Positions 53,051-60,973 of a stretch of 64,000 bases of DNA are shown here, one piece after another. The first letter of the stretch is position 1, and each line of letters opens with the position of its first letter. This DNA comes from A07HB70 sp964512675 (GTDB lineage Archaea > Halobacteriota > Halobacteria > Halobacteriales > Haloferacaceae). Made by a program: the position numbers and the translations under genes. The notes below the pieces were generated by a model. The model was not told the DNA's origin, did no database searches, and saw nothing but the letters and a program-made list of their open reading frames with translations. The DNA lies in assembly GCA_964512675.1 (NCBI GenBank), contig CAZEJR010000009.1:24665-88664 (forward strand), read 5' to 3'.

Positions 53051-53229
53051 GTCGTCCCCTCGCGGTCGCGAAACAGGTCGTGACCGCGCAGGAACACCTC
53101 GAGCCGGTACGAGAACGGGTACCGGTCGACAGAGACGGCGTCGCGCGTGTAGCTGTCGGCGGCGAACCCGACCCGCCAGACGACGTCTCTGTCGAGTTCG
53201 ACCGTCCGCTCTTCGGTCGCGTCGGTCAC
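52813..53229 (-). pseudogene. Chimeric ORF: N-terminus of unknown protein read out of frame into the UrtE remnant
   Basis: GTG 53229 begins VTDATEERTVELDRDVVWRV then GFAADSYTRDAVSVDRYPFS and YRLEVFLRGHDLFRDREG, about 58 plausible residues. After about 53055 the frame runs antisense to sense of the ATPase remnant and turns into Arg/Ser noise. This marks a deletion join near 53050-53060. The start overlaps the stop of the 32-codon ORF upstream (GTGA). Confidence 0.6.
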
Positions 53230-53324
53230 CGGTCGACCACCTCCGGCGCGGTGCGACGGAGCCGCCACAGCCGGTCGCCGTCCCCGGTCGTCCGGTGACC
53301 GTCTGGGGAGCTGTCGTCGAACAC
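53226..53324 (-). CDS. 32-residue leaderless mini-ORF
   Basis: GTG 53324 gives VFDDSSPDGHRTTGDGDRLW then RLRRTAPEVVDR, ending in a stop that overlaps the GTG of the next, broken ORF. A CTTTACCC element lies 22-29 nt upstream, the correct place for a leaderless start. It may have been the first gene of a small operon whose second gene was truncated. No known family. Confidence 0.45.
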   Translation of the reverse strand: MFDDSSPDGHRTTGDGDRLWRLRRTAPEVVDR

Positions 53325-53350
53325 GGCTCGGCAGACGGGCGGCGACGGGT

Positions 53351-53446
53351 AAAGTTCGGCTCTGTCGTGAGCAGTCGTGCGGGACGGAGGCCGACGACCG
53401 CGAGACGTGCCCGGACTGTGGAGCAACGGTCGAGCGGATCGAGTGA
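53351..53446 (+). pseudogene. Zinc-ribbon fragment without a start codon
   Basis: The frame reads LCREQSCGTEADDRETCPDC then GATVERIE and stops. The CGTEADDRETCPDCGA core is typical of haloarchaeal zinc ribbons, with Cys at CPDC and a degenerate first pair. No ATG, GTG or TTG precedes it in frame nearby. Likely the tail of a deleted gene, overlapping the promoter of the minus-strand mini-ORF. Confidence 0.45.
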
Positions 53447-53527
53447 GACACCGACCGGTCGCACGCGTCTCGACCGTCTCGCGCACGGCTCCGGGCGAGC
53501 ACGGGGTCGGCTGCGGGGGTGACGTAT

Positions 53528-54586
53528 CTACTCGGCAGCGGGCTCGACACCGGTGACCTCGAACCGCGCTCCGCCGGCGGCGCTGTCGGTCACGGCGACC
53601 TCCCAGCCGTGTGTCGCGGCGGTCTCTGCGACGACCGTCAGTCCGATTCCGACCCCCGACGCACCCGTCGTGTGTCCGTCGTCGAAGATCGCCTCGCGCT
53701 CGCCGGGAGGGATACCGACGCCGTCGTCCGCAACGAAGAACCCGTCCGTGAGCCCGCCGACCGTGATCGTCACGTCGGTGCCGCCGTGTTCGACTGCGTT
53801 CCGAAACAGGTTGGTCACGAGCGCACGTAGCCGGTCCTCGTCGGCGTAGACACGCTGGTCGGTGGTGACCTCCGTCCGGGCCTCCGGAGCGTCGACGGCG
53901 TCCCAGCAGGCGTCTGCCACGGCCGGGAGTGAGACCACACACGGGTCGACGTCGGCGTCACCGTCTCGCGCCAGGAGCAGCATGTCGTCGATCATTCGCT
54001 CCATCCGGTCGATCGCCGTCTGACAGGTGTCGAACGCCTCCGGGTCCCGCTGGTCGCGAGCGACCGCGAGGTATCCGTCCAGCAGGTTCAGCGGGTTCCG
54101 GAGCTCGTGGCTCAGCTTGCTGGCGAACCGATCGAGTCGCTCGGTCTTCGTCTCGAGTAGCCGCGCCTGTGTCCGACGGGCCAGCAGATTACGGAGACGT
54201 CGGGCCAAGACGGGTTTTCTGACGGGCATCGTGAGCTGTTCGTCGATCAGCAGCGGCGTCCCGGACCCGTCGACGCTGACGACCTCGTCGTTGCTCTGTC
54301 GCCCGTCGCGGCTGAGGAGGACGACCGGGCAAAAGAGGGGATACTGGTCACGCTTGTGCGCGAGCAGGTCCGCCCGGTATCTGGTGAGCGACGCGCGGTC
54401 GACCAGGAACAGGTCGGCGTCGTCGACCGTCTCGCGAACGACCGGCGTCGTCCACTCGTCAATAAACGACGCCAACAGCTGTCTGTTCGTGTCGTCGGCG
54501 ATGAGCAGCTGAACCGTCGTCTCGGCCAGGTCGACGGACGCACTCCCGGAACCGGCGTGGGACTCGACTGCCGGCGCGTTACCCAC
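53528..54586 (-). CDS. Histidine kinase with receiver-like N-terminal domain
   Basis: 352 residues from GTG 54586, soluble. Residues 20-140 form a receiver-like alpha/beta domain (VQLLIADDTNRQLLASFIDE; MPVRKPVLARRLRNLLARR) that keeps an Asp pair but has no clear phospho-Asp site. HisKA follows with FASKLSHELRNPLNLLDGYL (phospho-His near 160). HATPase_c shows N box LVTNLFRNAVEHGG, G1 FFVADDGVGIP and G2 TGASGVGIGLTVVAETAATH. GGAGG lies 6 nt before GTG. The stop of a 19-codon leader ORF overlaps the start by 8 bp. Confidence 0.88.
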   Translation of the reverse strand: MGNAPAVESHAGSGSASVDLAETTVQLLIADDTNRQLLASFIDEWTTPVVRETVDDADLFLVDRASLTRYRADLLAHKRDQYPLFCPVVLLSRDGRQSNDEVVSVDGSGTPLLIDEQLTMPVRKPVLARRLRNLLARRTQARLLETKTERLDRFASKLSHELRNPLNLLDGYLAVARDQRDPEAFDTCQTAIDRMERMIDDMLLLARDGDADVDPCVVSLPAVADACWDAVDAPEARTEVTTDQRVYADEDRLRALVTNLFRNAVEHGGTDVTITVGGLTDGFFVADDGVGIPPGEREAIFDDGHTTGASGVGIGLTVVAETAATHGWEVAVTDSAAGGARFEVTGVEPAAE

Positions 54587-54638
54587 CGCGCGCCTCCGGG
54601 TACCTGGCGCCGACCCTCGAGTCGGAGCCGTCGTTCAT
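54579..54638 (-). CDS. 19-codon leader ORF overlapping the histidine kinase start
   Basis: ATG 54638 gives MNDGSDSRVGARYPEARGG, stop at 54579, overlapping GTG 54586 by 8 bp and containing the kinase ribosome-binding site. A GTATAAAT box is 26-33 nt upstream of the ATG, so the transcript starts on the leader ORF. It would let translation of the leader control translation of the kinase. Confidence 0.5.
   Translation of the reverse strand: MNDGSDSRVGARYPEARGG
54593..54597 (-). promoter_or_regulatory. Shine-Dalgarno of the histidine kinase
   Basis: GGAGG 6 nt before GTG 54586, lying inside the leader ORF. It decides the kinase start in a frame open on both sides. Confidence 0.65.
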
Positions 54639-54663
54639 TCGGATTTTGTCTGTACCGGATCGG

Positions 54664-54671
54664 GTATAAAT
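54664..54671 (-). promoter_or_regulatory. TATA box of the leader ORF / histidine kinase
   Basis: ATTTATAC on the minus strand, 26-33 nt before ATG 54638. A clear TATA in GC-rich DNA. Confidence 0.6.
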
Positions 54672-54908
54672 CCGTCTCACCGTTCTCACGCGCTGGGACA
54701 CGCACCGGGGTTGGGGTGGCGCAGAGAGACGGACACACACGGAGTTCGACGGATCAATCAGCCCTCGGTCTGTCGGCCGGAGGCGGGACGTCGGGCGCGT
54801 CACGCCGGTCGGACCGGTCCGTGGCGGCACGACAACCGAGGTAGCTCTCGAGCGTCGAGAGGAGTCGAACGAGTGCCGGCGCGGGCCGCAGGACTCGAAC
54901 GCCGCGAG

Positions 54909-54981
54909 TAGTCCATCCTGGATTCGAACCAGGGTCGAAGCCCCCAGAAGGCTTCAGGATTGGCCGCTACCCTAATGGACT
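54909..54981 (-). tRNA. tRNA-Gln (anticodon CUG)
   Basis: 73-nt cloverleaf. The 5' acceptor half AGTCCAT pairs with ATGGACT, the discriminator is A, and CCA is not encoded. Anticodon stem GAAGCC/GGCTTC encloses loop TTCTGGG, so the anticodon is CTG (54945-54947). The T arm is CCTGG-TTCGAAT-CCAGG. No intron seen. It decodes CAG, a major Gln codon at this GC content. Confidence 0.93.
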
Positions 54982-55408
54982 GGTCTGTCTCTACGACGGG
55001 CACGTGAGGGTAGTCTGGCGCGAGATATGAAGATTACGGAACCGTGTCGGTCGGCGGCGGAGTCGTCAAGTCCCGGAGGCGGTTCCGGCGACAGTTGGCG
55101 CGGGGTCACTTGGCCGTGTTCGCGCGTGACGTCCGCGCTCGACGGTGTGTCGGAGGCGATGCGAACAGCCGGCGTCGCCGCCGGGCGCACCGGGGGGACG
55201 GAAGACAGCACAGCCGGGCGTGGATACCGGCCCGACTCCGGGGACGCGACGGGAGCCGCCTGCCGCCGACGGGCGGGGAGCCAGGACGGCGGGACGCTCT
55301 GTCCCGTCCGGGTGTGAGTCACCGGGGACGACGAGGCGACACGGGTCGCCGTGGCGGCGCTGACCCGGGCCCGGACCCGAAACCCATAGGTCGGCTGCGG
55401 ACGCGTCC
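54982..55408. other. 427-bp intergenic region
   Basis: No supported gene; the longest frame (55027-55317, +) is Ser/Gly/Arg-rich without family likeness. It holds a TTCATATCTC block about 45 nt upstream of the tRNA, possibly its promoter, and a CCCATAGG block about 26 nt before purO. Confidence 0.5.
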
Positions 55409-56014
55409 GTGGTCGTGTACGTCGGTCGCCTCCTCGTCGCTCGGCCCGGACTGGTCGCCTACCGCGTCTCCTCGCGGTCGTTCCCGAACCGCCAGACCCG
55501 CGTCGGCGACGGTCGGGTCGCGGTCGTGCCGACGGCGGATGCCGAGGAGACGGACAGCCCGTACGTCGTCTACGACTGCCTGGAGGTGCTCGGCGGCGAG
55601 GGAGCGACACGGTCGCGCGTCGTCGCCGGGAACGGAAGCCACGTCGACCCGGTCGCGGGGAAGCTGTCGCGCGGGACTCCCGTCCGCGACGCGCTCGCGA
55701 CGGTGCTCGGCGCGATGGACTTCGAGCGCGACGACTACGACACGCCCCGTATCGCCGCCGTCGTCGGCGAGTCGACGGCACACGTCGGGACCGTCCGCCG
55801 CGACGCGCTGCTGGTCGAGGCCGTCGACGAGCCGACGCTCGTCGCCACGTACGAAGAGGACCGCCCGCGGGCGTTCGGGTTCGAGCCAGCGGACGCGACG
55901 GCAGCCGCACGCGCGGTCTACGACCTGGAGTTCGAACACGCTGTCTGCGCCGCGGCGGCGACGGTCGAGGGCGCGGCGGTCGAGGTGGCGACCCGCGACG
56001 GACCGGGAGACTAA
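55409..56014 (+). CDS. purO: IMP cyclohydrolase (archaeal PurO)
   Basis: Closes the ring of FAICAR to IMP, last step of purine synthesis, replacing the bacterial PurH domain. 201 residues from GTG 55409 (GTG 55415 possible). The PurO N-terminus YVGRLLVARPGLVAYRVSSR then SFPNR is diagnostic, with VYDCLEVLG, GNGSHVDPVAGKLS and YDTPRIAAVV following. The following phosphoesterase gene starts 25 bp later, so co-transcription is likely. Confidence 0.92.
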   Translation: MVVYVGRLLVARPGLVAYRVSSRSFPNRQTRVGDGRVAVVPTADAEETDSPYVVYDCLEVLGGEGATRSRVVAGNGSHVDPVAGKLSRGTPVRDALATVLGAMDFERDDYDTPRIAAVVGESTAHVGTVRRDALLVEAVDEPTLVATYEEDRPRAFGFEPADATAAARAVYDLEFEHAVCAAAATVEGAAVEVATRDGPGD

Positions 56015-56038
56015 CCGTCCGGCGGTTCGAACGAGCGT

Positions 56039-56704
56039 ATGCAGATCGGTGTCGTCTCCGACGTACACGGCAACCGCGTCGCGCTCGACGCGGTGCTCGC
56101 GGCGATGCCAGACGTCGACCTGCTGGTGAACGCCGGCGACGTCGTCGGCTACAACCCGTGGCCCGCCGAGTGTCTCGCGGCGGTGCGTGACCGCGGAATC
56201 CCGACGGTGATGGGCAACCACGACCGCGCGACCGCGGACGACGGGCCGGTGCGGTTCAACCCGATGGCGAACGCCGGGGTCGAGTACGCCCGCGAGCAGC
56301 TCGACGACGAGGCGACGGCGTGGCTCGCGGAGCTGCCCGACCGCCGGACCGTCGCGGACGGGCGGGTCCGGGTCGTCCACGGTCACCCCGACAACCCCGA
56401 CCGATACACCTACCCTCGTGAGTTCTCGCCGCGGATGCTCGGCGACGAGGAGCTCCTCGTGACGGGCCACACGCACGTCCAGGGGAGCCGGACGTTCGAC
56501 CAGGGGGTGGTGATGAACCCCGGGAGCGTCGGCCAGCCACGGGACGGCGACCCGCGGGCGGCGTTCGCGGTCGTCGACCTCGACGCGGACCCGCCGGTCG
56601 TCGACGAGCGCCGGGTCGAGTACGACGTCGAGCGGGTGGTCGAGGCCGTCGAGGCGGCGGGGCTGCCGCGGCGAATCGGCGAACGGCTCCGCGAGGGGCA
56701 GTAG
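56039..56704 (+). CDS. Calcineurin-like metallophosphoesterase (YfcE/MJ0936-like)
   Basis: 221 residues from ATG 56039. Two-metal site residues: IGVVSDVHGNRVAL (D8, H10), VNAGDVVGYNPWP (D near 36), VMGNHDRAT (N-H-D near 60), VRVVHGHPDN (H near 116) and VTGHTHVQGSR (H pair near 142). Single-domain phosphodiesterase of unassigned substrate. It follows purO in the same direction. Confidence 0.88.
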   Translation: MQIGVVSDVHGNRVALDAVLAAMPDVDLLVNAGDVVGYNPWPAECLAAVRDRGIPTVMGNHDRATADDGPVRFNPMANAGVEYAREQLDDEATAWLAELPDRRTVADGRVRVVHGHPDNPDRYTYPREFSPRMLGDEELLVTGHTHVQGSRTFDQGVVMNPGSVGQPRDGDPRAAFAVVDLDADPPVVDERRVEYDVERVVEAVEAAGLPRRIGERLREGQ

Positions 56705-56803
56705 CGGGTCGCCGTCGAGGCGGACGCGAGGCCGAACGAGAGCGCCGGAGCCCCGCCGGGACCGGCGCTCGACAGACAGTCGAGGCGGGTGCCCCGGGGC
56801 GAG

Positions 56804-57985
56804 TTACAGGTCCTGACGCTGGACGATCTCGAGGGTGTCCTCCCGGTCCTCCCACGTGACGAAGATCGCGACGCTCGTCGCGGAGGTGATGAGGTCGTGA
56901 ATGTTGATCCCGGCCTCGGAGACGGGCCGGACGATGTCGAGGACGACGCCCGGACGGTTCGGGAGTTCGCCGCCGGTGACGCGGACGACGGCGATGTTTT
57001 TCTCCAGCGTCACCGACGAGAGCGTCTCGTCCTCGACGACGGCCTCGTGGAGGACGTACTCGGCGCGCTCGGCCTCGGACTCGTCGACGTAGAAGGTGAT
57101 CGAGTCCATGCCGCTGGCGACGGAGTCGATGTTGATCCCGCTGTCGGCGAGCGCGCTCGTCAGCGTCGAGAGCACCCCCGGTCGGTTGCGGATGGCACGG
57201 CCCGCGACCGTCACACAGGAGAGCGGCTTCTCCTGCATGTCGATGAGCGACTGGAACTCGCCTTCGACCCGCGTGCCGCCGTCGAGCAGGTCGCCGTGCT
57301 GGTGGTGGACGACCCTGACGTCGAGGCTCTCGTCCTTGTACGCGAGCGCGCTCGGCGCCACCACCTCGGCGCCCCGAAAGGAGAGGTTGCGGAGCTCGTC
57401 GACGCTGATGCGCGCGACGTTTCGCGCTCCTTCGACCACGCGCGGGTCGCCGGTCATGACGCCCTCGACGTCGGTGACGATCACCACCTCGTCGGCGTCC
57501 ATATACCGGCCGAGCATCACCGCGGTCGTGTCGGAGCCGCCGCGACCGAGGGTCGTCACCTCGCCGTCGGCGTCCTGGGCGAGAAAGCCGGTGACCACCG
57601 GGACGATGTCGTCGAGGCGGTCGGCCAGCCGACCGGCGCGCTCTACCGTGGCCCCGGCGTCGACCTCGCCGAGTTCGTTCGCGACGATCGGCCAGTCGTC
57701 GCTCCCGGGCTCGAGGAAGACCGAGTCGACGCCGCGGGCCGAGAGCGCGGCCTTGAGCATCCGGACAGAGGTTCGTTCGCCCATGCTGACGATCTCCGCG
57801 CGGTCGCGGTCGCCGGCGTCGAAGGTGATGTCCGACAGCAGTTCGTCGGTCGTCGACCCCATCGCGCTGGCGACGACGGCCACCTCGTGGCCCGCCTCGA
57901 CGGCGCGGGCGACGGAGGCCGCGGCGCGCTCGACGCGGTCGCCGCTCCCGAGCGACGTGCCGCCGAACTTGACCACTACGCGCAC
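56804..57985 (-). CDS. lysC: Aspartate kinase
   Basis: First step of the aspartate family pathway (Lys, Thr, Met). 393 residues from GTG 57985. Kinase core VVVKFGGTSLGSGDRVE near residue 4, SMGERTSVRMLKAALSARG near 68, and VTTLGRGGSDTTAVMLGRYM near 150. Two ACT domains follow at about 260-393, with PGVLSTLTSALADSGINIDS and PGVVLDIVRPVSEAGINIHD. These give feedback control by Thr or Lys. Feeds homoserine to thrC and metX elsewhere in the window. Confidence 0.94.
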   Translation of the reverse strand: MRVVVKFGGTSLGSGDRVERAAASVARAVEAGHEVAVVASAMGSTTDELLSDITFDAGDRDRAEIVSMGERTSVRMLKAALSARGVDSVFLEPGSDDWPIVANELGEVDAGATVERAGRLADRLDDIVPVVTGFLAQDADGEVTTLGRGGSDTTAVMLGRYMDADEVVIVTDVEGVMTGDPRVVEGARNVARISVDELRNLSFRGAEVVAPSALAYKDESLDVRVVHHQHGDLLDGGTRVEGEFQSLIDMQEKPLSCVTVAGRAIRNRPGVLSTLTSALADSGINIDSVASGMDSITFYVDESEAERAEYVLHEAVVEDETLSSVTLEKNIAVVRVTGGELPNRPGVVLDIVRPVSEAGINIHDLITSATSVAIFVTWEDREDTLEIVQRQDL

Positions 57986-58118
57986 GGCGACTCACCCGAC
58001 GAACCGCCGGAGACGACTGCCAGAACCGGGATCATACCCCGGCGTGTCGGGGGCGAGTGATAACTGTACCGCGAGCCGGCCGCGGGGATTGAAGAGCCAC
58101 CGGCTGTTTTCCCCTCGT

Positions 58119-58544
58119 ATGGACGTCCGCGACGCCGTCGAAGCCGACGCCGAGGCGCTCGCGGCCGTCGGCGACGCGCCGACGGACGTGATGCGCGAGC
58201 TGGTCCACGACCGGACGGTACGGGTCGCGACGCGCCGGCACGAGAGCGGCCCGAACGACGACACCGGCGGCGACGACGGCGAGGAGGTGGTCGGGTTCGT
58301 CAGCTACGACGCCCGCGAGCGGACCGTCCACGTCACCCAGCTCGCCGGGACGACCGAGGCCTGTCAGCGCCTGCTGGCCGCGCCGACCCGGTTCGCCGCG
58401 AGCGAGGGGATGGACGTCGAGTTCCTCGCGGAGTCCGACCACGACGCCGCCCGCGAGGCCGCCGCAGCCGTCGGGTTCGCCGAGGTCGGAGCCGGTCCGA
58501 CCTTCGCCGGTCGGCGGACGGTCCGGTACCGGTACGAGCCGTAG
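58119..58544 (+). CDS. GNAT-like acetyltransferase
   Basis: 141 residues from ATG 58119. A GNAT-like pattern: VRDAVEADAEALAAVGDAP, a beta strand EEVVGFVSYDAR, then VHVTQLAGTTEACQRLLA in place of the acetyl-CoA loop (Q/RxxGxG not clearly present) and C-terminal AAAVGFAEVGAGPTFAGRR with a Tyr-rich end. Haloarchaeal proteins like this are annotated as GNAT N-acetyltransferases; the missing loop leaves activity uncertain. Confidence 0.65.
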   Translation: MDVRDAVEADAEALAAVGDAPTDVMRELVHDRTVRVATRRHESGPNDDTGGDDGEEVVGFVSYDARERTVHVTQLAGTTEACQRLLAAPTRFAASEGMDVEFLAESDHDAAREAAAAVGFAEVGAGPTFAGRRTVRYRYEP

Positions 58545-58597
58545 GCTGGAGAGACCACCCGGCGCGGCGGCTGGGCGGCTGCCGGGCCGCCACGGCT

Positions 58598-60124
58598 CTA
58601 CGGCGCGAAGTCTCGTACCGTCAGCTCGTGGGTGTCGAGCCGGAGAATCGGCGCGTAGCCGACGTCCGGGTCGATGTTCACGCTCTTCTGGAACGCCGTC
58701 TGGGCCTGCCAGCACCCGCTGTTGATCGCGAGGACGCCGTGGTACTTGCCGTAGCCGAGCTTGTGGACGTGGCCGGTGTGGAAGACGTCCGGCACCTCGT
58801 CCATGACGAGGTAGTCGCGCTCCTCCGGGGCGAGGCGGTTCGTCGCGCCGTACTGCGGGGCGACGTGGCGCTTCCGCAGGAGCTGGTACATCGCCTCGTG
58901 TGGCCGGTCGTAGCTCGCGTGCTCGTCCGGGAGCTCGGCGATCACCTCGTCGAGGCTCATCCCGTGGTAGACCAGCACGGAGACGCCCTCGACGGTCACC
59001 GTCGACGGGTTGCCGACGACCCGGGCGTCGTGGACGGACATGATCGACCGGAGCTCCTCGTCGAACGCCGGCTGTGGCTCCGCCAGCCGGACGGCGTCGT
59101 GGTTGCCGGGGATCATCACGATCTCGATATCGCCGGGGACACGCTTGAGACGCTCCGCGAACGCCTCGTACTGCTCGTAGATGTCGACGATATCGAGCTC
59201 CTCGTCCTGGCCCGGGTAGACCCCGACGCCCTCGACCATGTCGCCGGCGATCAGGAGGTACTCGACGCTGGCGGCCTCGTCGGTGTGGAGCCAGTCGGCG
59301 AAGCGGTCCCACGCGTCGCCGCGGAACTCCTCGCTCCCGACGTGGACGTCAGAGACGAGCGCCGCCGCCACCTCGCGGTCTGCCGTCGACGGCTGGAACG
59401 TTCGGGGGACGTCCGGGAAGTGGATCGCGTCGGCGAACAGCACCCCCGCGTCGTCGGAGAGCCGCCCCTCGACCGCGATACACTCGTCGAGGAGGAGGAG
59501 GTCGACGAGGGCGGCGAGGTCGCGCTCGCTCGTCACCAGCGCCGGGAAGACGCCGGTCGCGTCCTCCAGTTCGACCAGCCAGTGGCCCCCGGCTGTCGAG
59601 CGGACGTCGTTCACGAGGCCGACCAGCCCCGTCTCCGTCCCGCCGCTCATCTCCCCGACGGCGGCGGCGGGCCGGGCGCTCACCCGGGACCGGAGCTGAC
59701 TCGACAGCCGGTCGTACCGGTCGCGGAACGTCCGGACGAACTGGTCGTACTCGCCCGTTCCCGTCGACCGACCGGTCACGTCGCCGGCCACCTCGGGAGA
59801 GGGCGGGTCGCGGTTCCGGCTGCCGCGGCGAGACCCCCCCGTTTCGACTGGAACATCCCCAGCGTCGTATGTCGGTTCGGGAGTACTGGTTCCAGTCGAA
59901 ACGGAGGGGTTCTCTGCCGGGGGCGACTCGGCGGCTGCGCCGAGCGCCGCCTCAACGTGGTCGGCGGTCACGACGAGGGCGTCGTCGGGCGCCCGGTCGA
60001 CGGCAGCGTCGAGGGCGCGGTCGGGATCGGGGGCGGCGGCGAGACGTGTGAGCGCCTCGCGTTCGGCGTTGTAGCCGCGGCGGGCGAGTTCGCGGGCGAG
60101 GCGCGCGGGAGGTGCCGACGGCAC
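58598..60124 (-). CDS. polD1: DNA polymerase D small subunit DP1 (3'-5' exonuclease)
   Basis: Small subunit of the archaeal replicative polymerase PolD, with a Mre11-like exonuclease. 508 residues from GTG 60124. A helical N-terminus (ARLARELARRGYNAEREALT) and a low-complexity linker at about 65-130 precede an OB fold (about 180-250) and the phosphoesterase: ALVSDVHVGSEEF near 256, LLIAGDMVEGVG near 300, MIPGNHDAVRL near 345, VLVYHGMSLDEVI near 385 and FHTGHVHKLGYGKY near 440. All metal ligands are intact. An inverted pair of origin-box-like sequences lies inside the linker codons. Confidence 0.93.
   Translation of the reverse strand: MPSAPPARLARELARRGYNAEREALTRLAAAPDPDRALDAAVDRAPDDALVVTADHVEAALGAAAESPPAENPSVSTGTSTPEPTYDAGDVPVETGGSRRGSRNRDPPSPEVAGDVTGRSTGTGEYDQFVRTFRDRYDRLSSQLRSRVSARPAAAVGEMSGGTETGLVGLVNDVRSTAGGHWLVELEDATGVFPALVTSERDLAALVDLLLLDECIAVEGRLSDDAGVLFADAIHFPDVPRTFQPSTADREVAAALVSDVHVGSEEFRGDAWDRFADWLHTDEAASVEYLLIAGDMVEGVGVYPGQDEELDIVDIYEQYEAFAERLKRVPGDIEIVMIPGNHDAVRLAEPQPAFDEELRSIMSVHDARVVGNPSTVTVEGVSVLVYHGMSLDEVIAELPDEHASYDRPHEAMYQLLRKRHVAPQYGATNRLAPEERDYLVMDEVPDVFHTGHVHKLGYGKYHGVLAINSGCWQAQTAFQKSVNIDPDVGYAPILRLDTHELTVRDFAP
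59831..59854 (-). repeat. Origin-recognition-box-like element A inside polD1
   Basis: On the minus strand GTTCCAGTCGAAAC followed by a run of G. It matches the haloarchaeal ORB layout (TTCCA..GAAAC then a G-rich tail) and is inverted relative to element B. Confidence 0.65.
59889..59912 (+). repeat. Origin-recognition-box-like element B inside polD1
   Basis: GTTCCAGTCGAAAC then GGAGGGGTTC on the + strand, the exact inverted partner of element A's 14-bp core, 34 nt apart. Codes for residues about 71-78 of DP1 in the antisense direction. Confidence 0.65.
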
Positions 60125-60196
60125 GGCGCGGCGTCGGGTGCCGCCGGCGAAAAGGGTGCCGGAAGGTTGAACGGGCTGCCCGGCGATCGAGAGACG

Positions 60197-60973
60197 ATGA
60201 GCGGTGACGACGACGGGGACGCGGTCCTCCGTCGGGGCGACGGGACGACCGAGGCGGGACCTCTCCGGCGGTTCTGGACCGCAGAGTCCGGCGTCGAGGC
60301 GGTCGCCCGCGAGGTGTTGATCAGCGTCGCGGTCGTCGTCGGAGTCGGGATGGTGCTGTTCGCCGTCAGCGGCGTCTGGCCCCCGATGGTCGCCGTCGAG
60401 AGCGCGAGCATGGAGCCACAGATGTACCGCGGCGACCTCGTCGTAATAAGCGAACCCGGTCGGTACGTCCCGGGCGACGCGACCCGCGGCGAGACGGGCG
60501 TCGTCACCGCCGAGACGGGCGACGACGTCGGCTACCGGACGTTCGGCGCCCCCGGCTCCGTCGTGGTCTACCGGCCGGACGGTCGGGCGGGAACCCCCGT
60601 CATCCACCGTGCCTCGTTCTGGGTGTCCGAGGGTGAGAACTGGTACGACCGGGCAGACCCCGACGACCTCTCCAGGGACTCCTGCGAGGCGGCACAGAAC
60701 TGCCCGGCGCCGCACGCCGGCTTCATCACGAAGGGGGACAACAACCGCGGCTACGACCAGTCGCTCGGGATCAGCAGCCCCGTGAAGTCGGAGTGGGTCG
60801 TCGGTGTCGCCCACGTCCGGGTGCCGCTGCTCGGACACGTCCGGCTGTGGCTGGCCGGGAACACGCCGTCCGGGACGGTGGTCGGAGTGTCGCCGGCGAC
60901 GACCGTCGCCGCGTCGGGCTCGAACGCCACCGCTCCGGCGGGGTTCGGCCCGACGACCGTCGCCGGAGACTAG
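60197..60973 (+). CDS. sec11: Signal peptidase I (archaeal Sec11 type)
   Basis: Membrane peptidase removing signal peptides. 258 residues from ATG 60197. One N-terminal membrane helix (EVLISVAVVVGVGMVLFAVS, about 37-56), then the catalytic Ser in VAVESASMEPQMYRGDLVV (S near 70), the His-box region TPVIHRASFWVS near 136, and FITKGDNNRGYDQ near 178, as in ER-type peptidases where His replaces Lys. A second hydrophobic stretch lies near the C-terminus. It converges with orc1 with a 4-bp overlap; polD1 is divergent 72 bp away. Confidence 0.9.
   Translation: MSGDDDGDAVLRRGDGTTEAGPLRRFWTAESGVEAVAREVLISVAVVVGVGMVLFAVSGVWPPMVAVESASMEPQMYRGDLVVISEPGRYVPGDATRGETGVVTAETGDDVGYRTFGAPGSVVVYRPDGRAGTPVIHRASFWVSEGENWYDRADPDDLSRDSCEAAQNCPAPHAGFITKGDNNRGYDQSLGISSPVKSEWVVGVAHVRVPLLGHVRLWLAGNTPSGTVVGVSPATTVAASGSNATAPAGFGPTTVAGD

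Noticed and set aside
52775..53460. Insertion sequence as the cause of the broken UrtE gene
   Set aside because: No transposase, terminal inverted repeats or target duplication is visible; a deletion join explains the data better.
55027..55317. 96-codon plus-strand ORF after the tRNA
   Set aside because: Ser/Gly/Arg-rich, no TATA box at the right distance, no family likeness; treated as intergenic.
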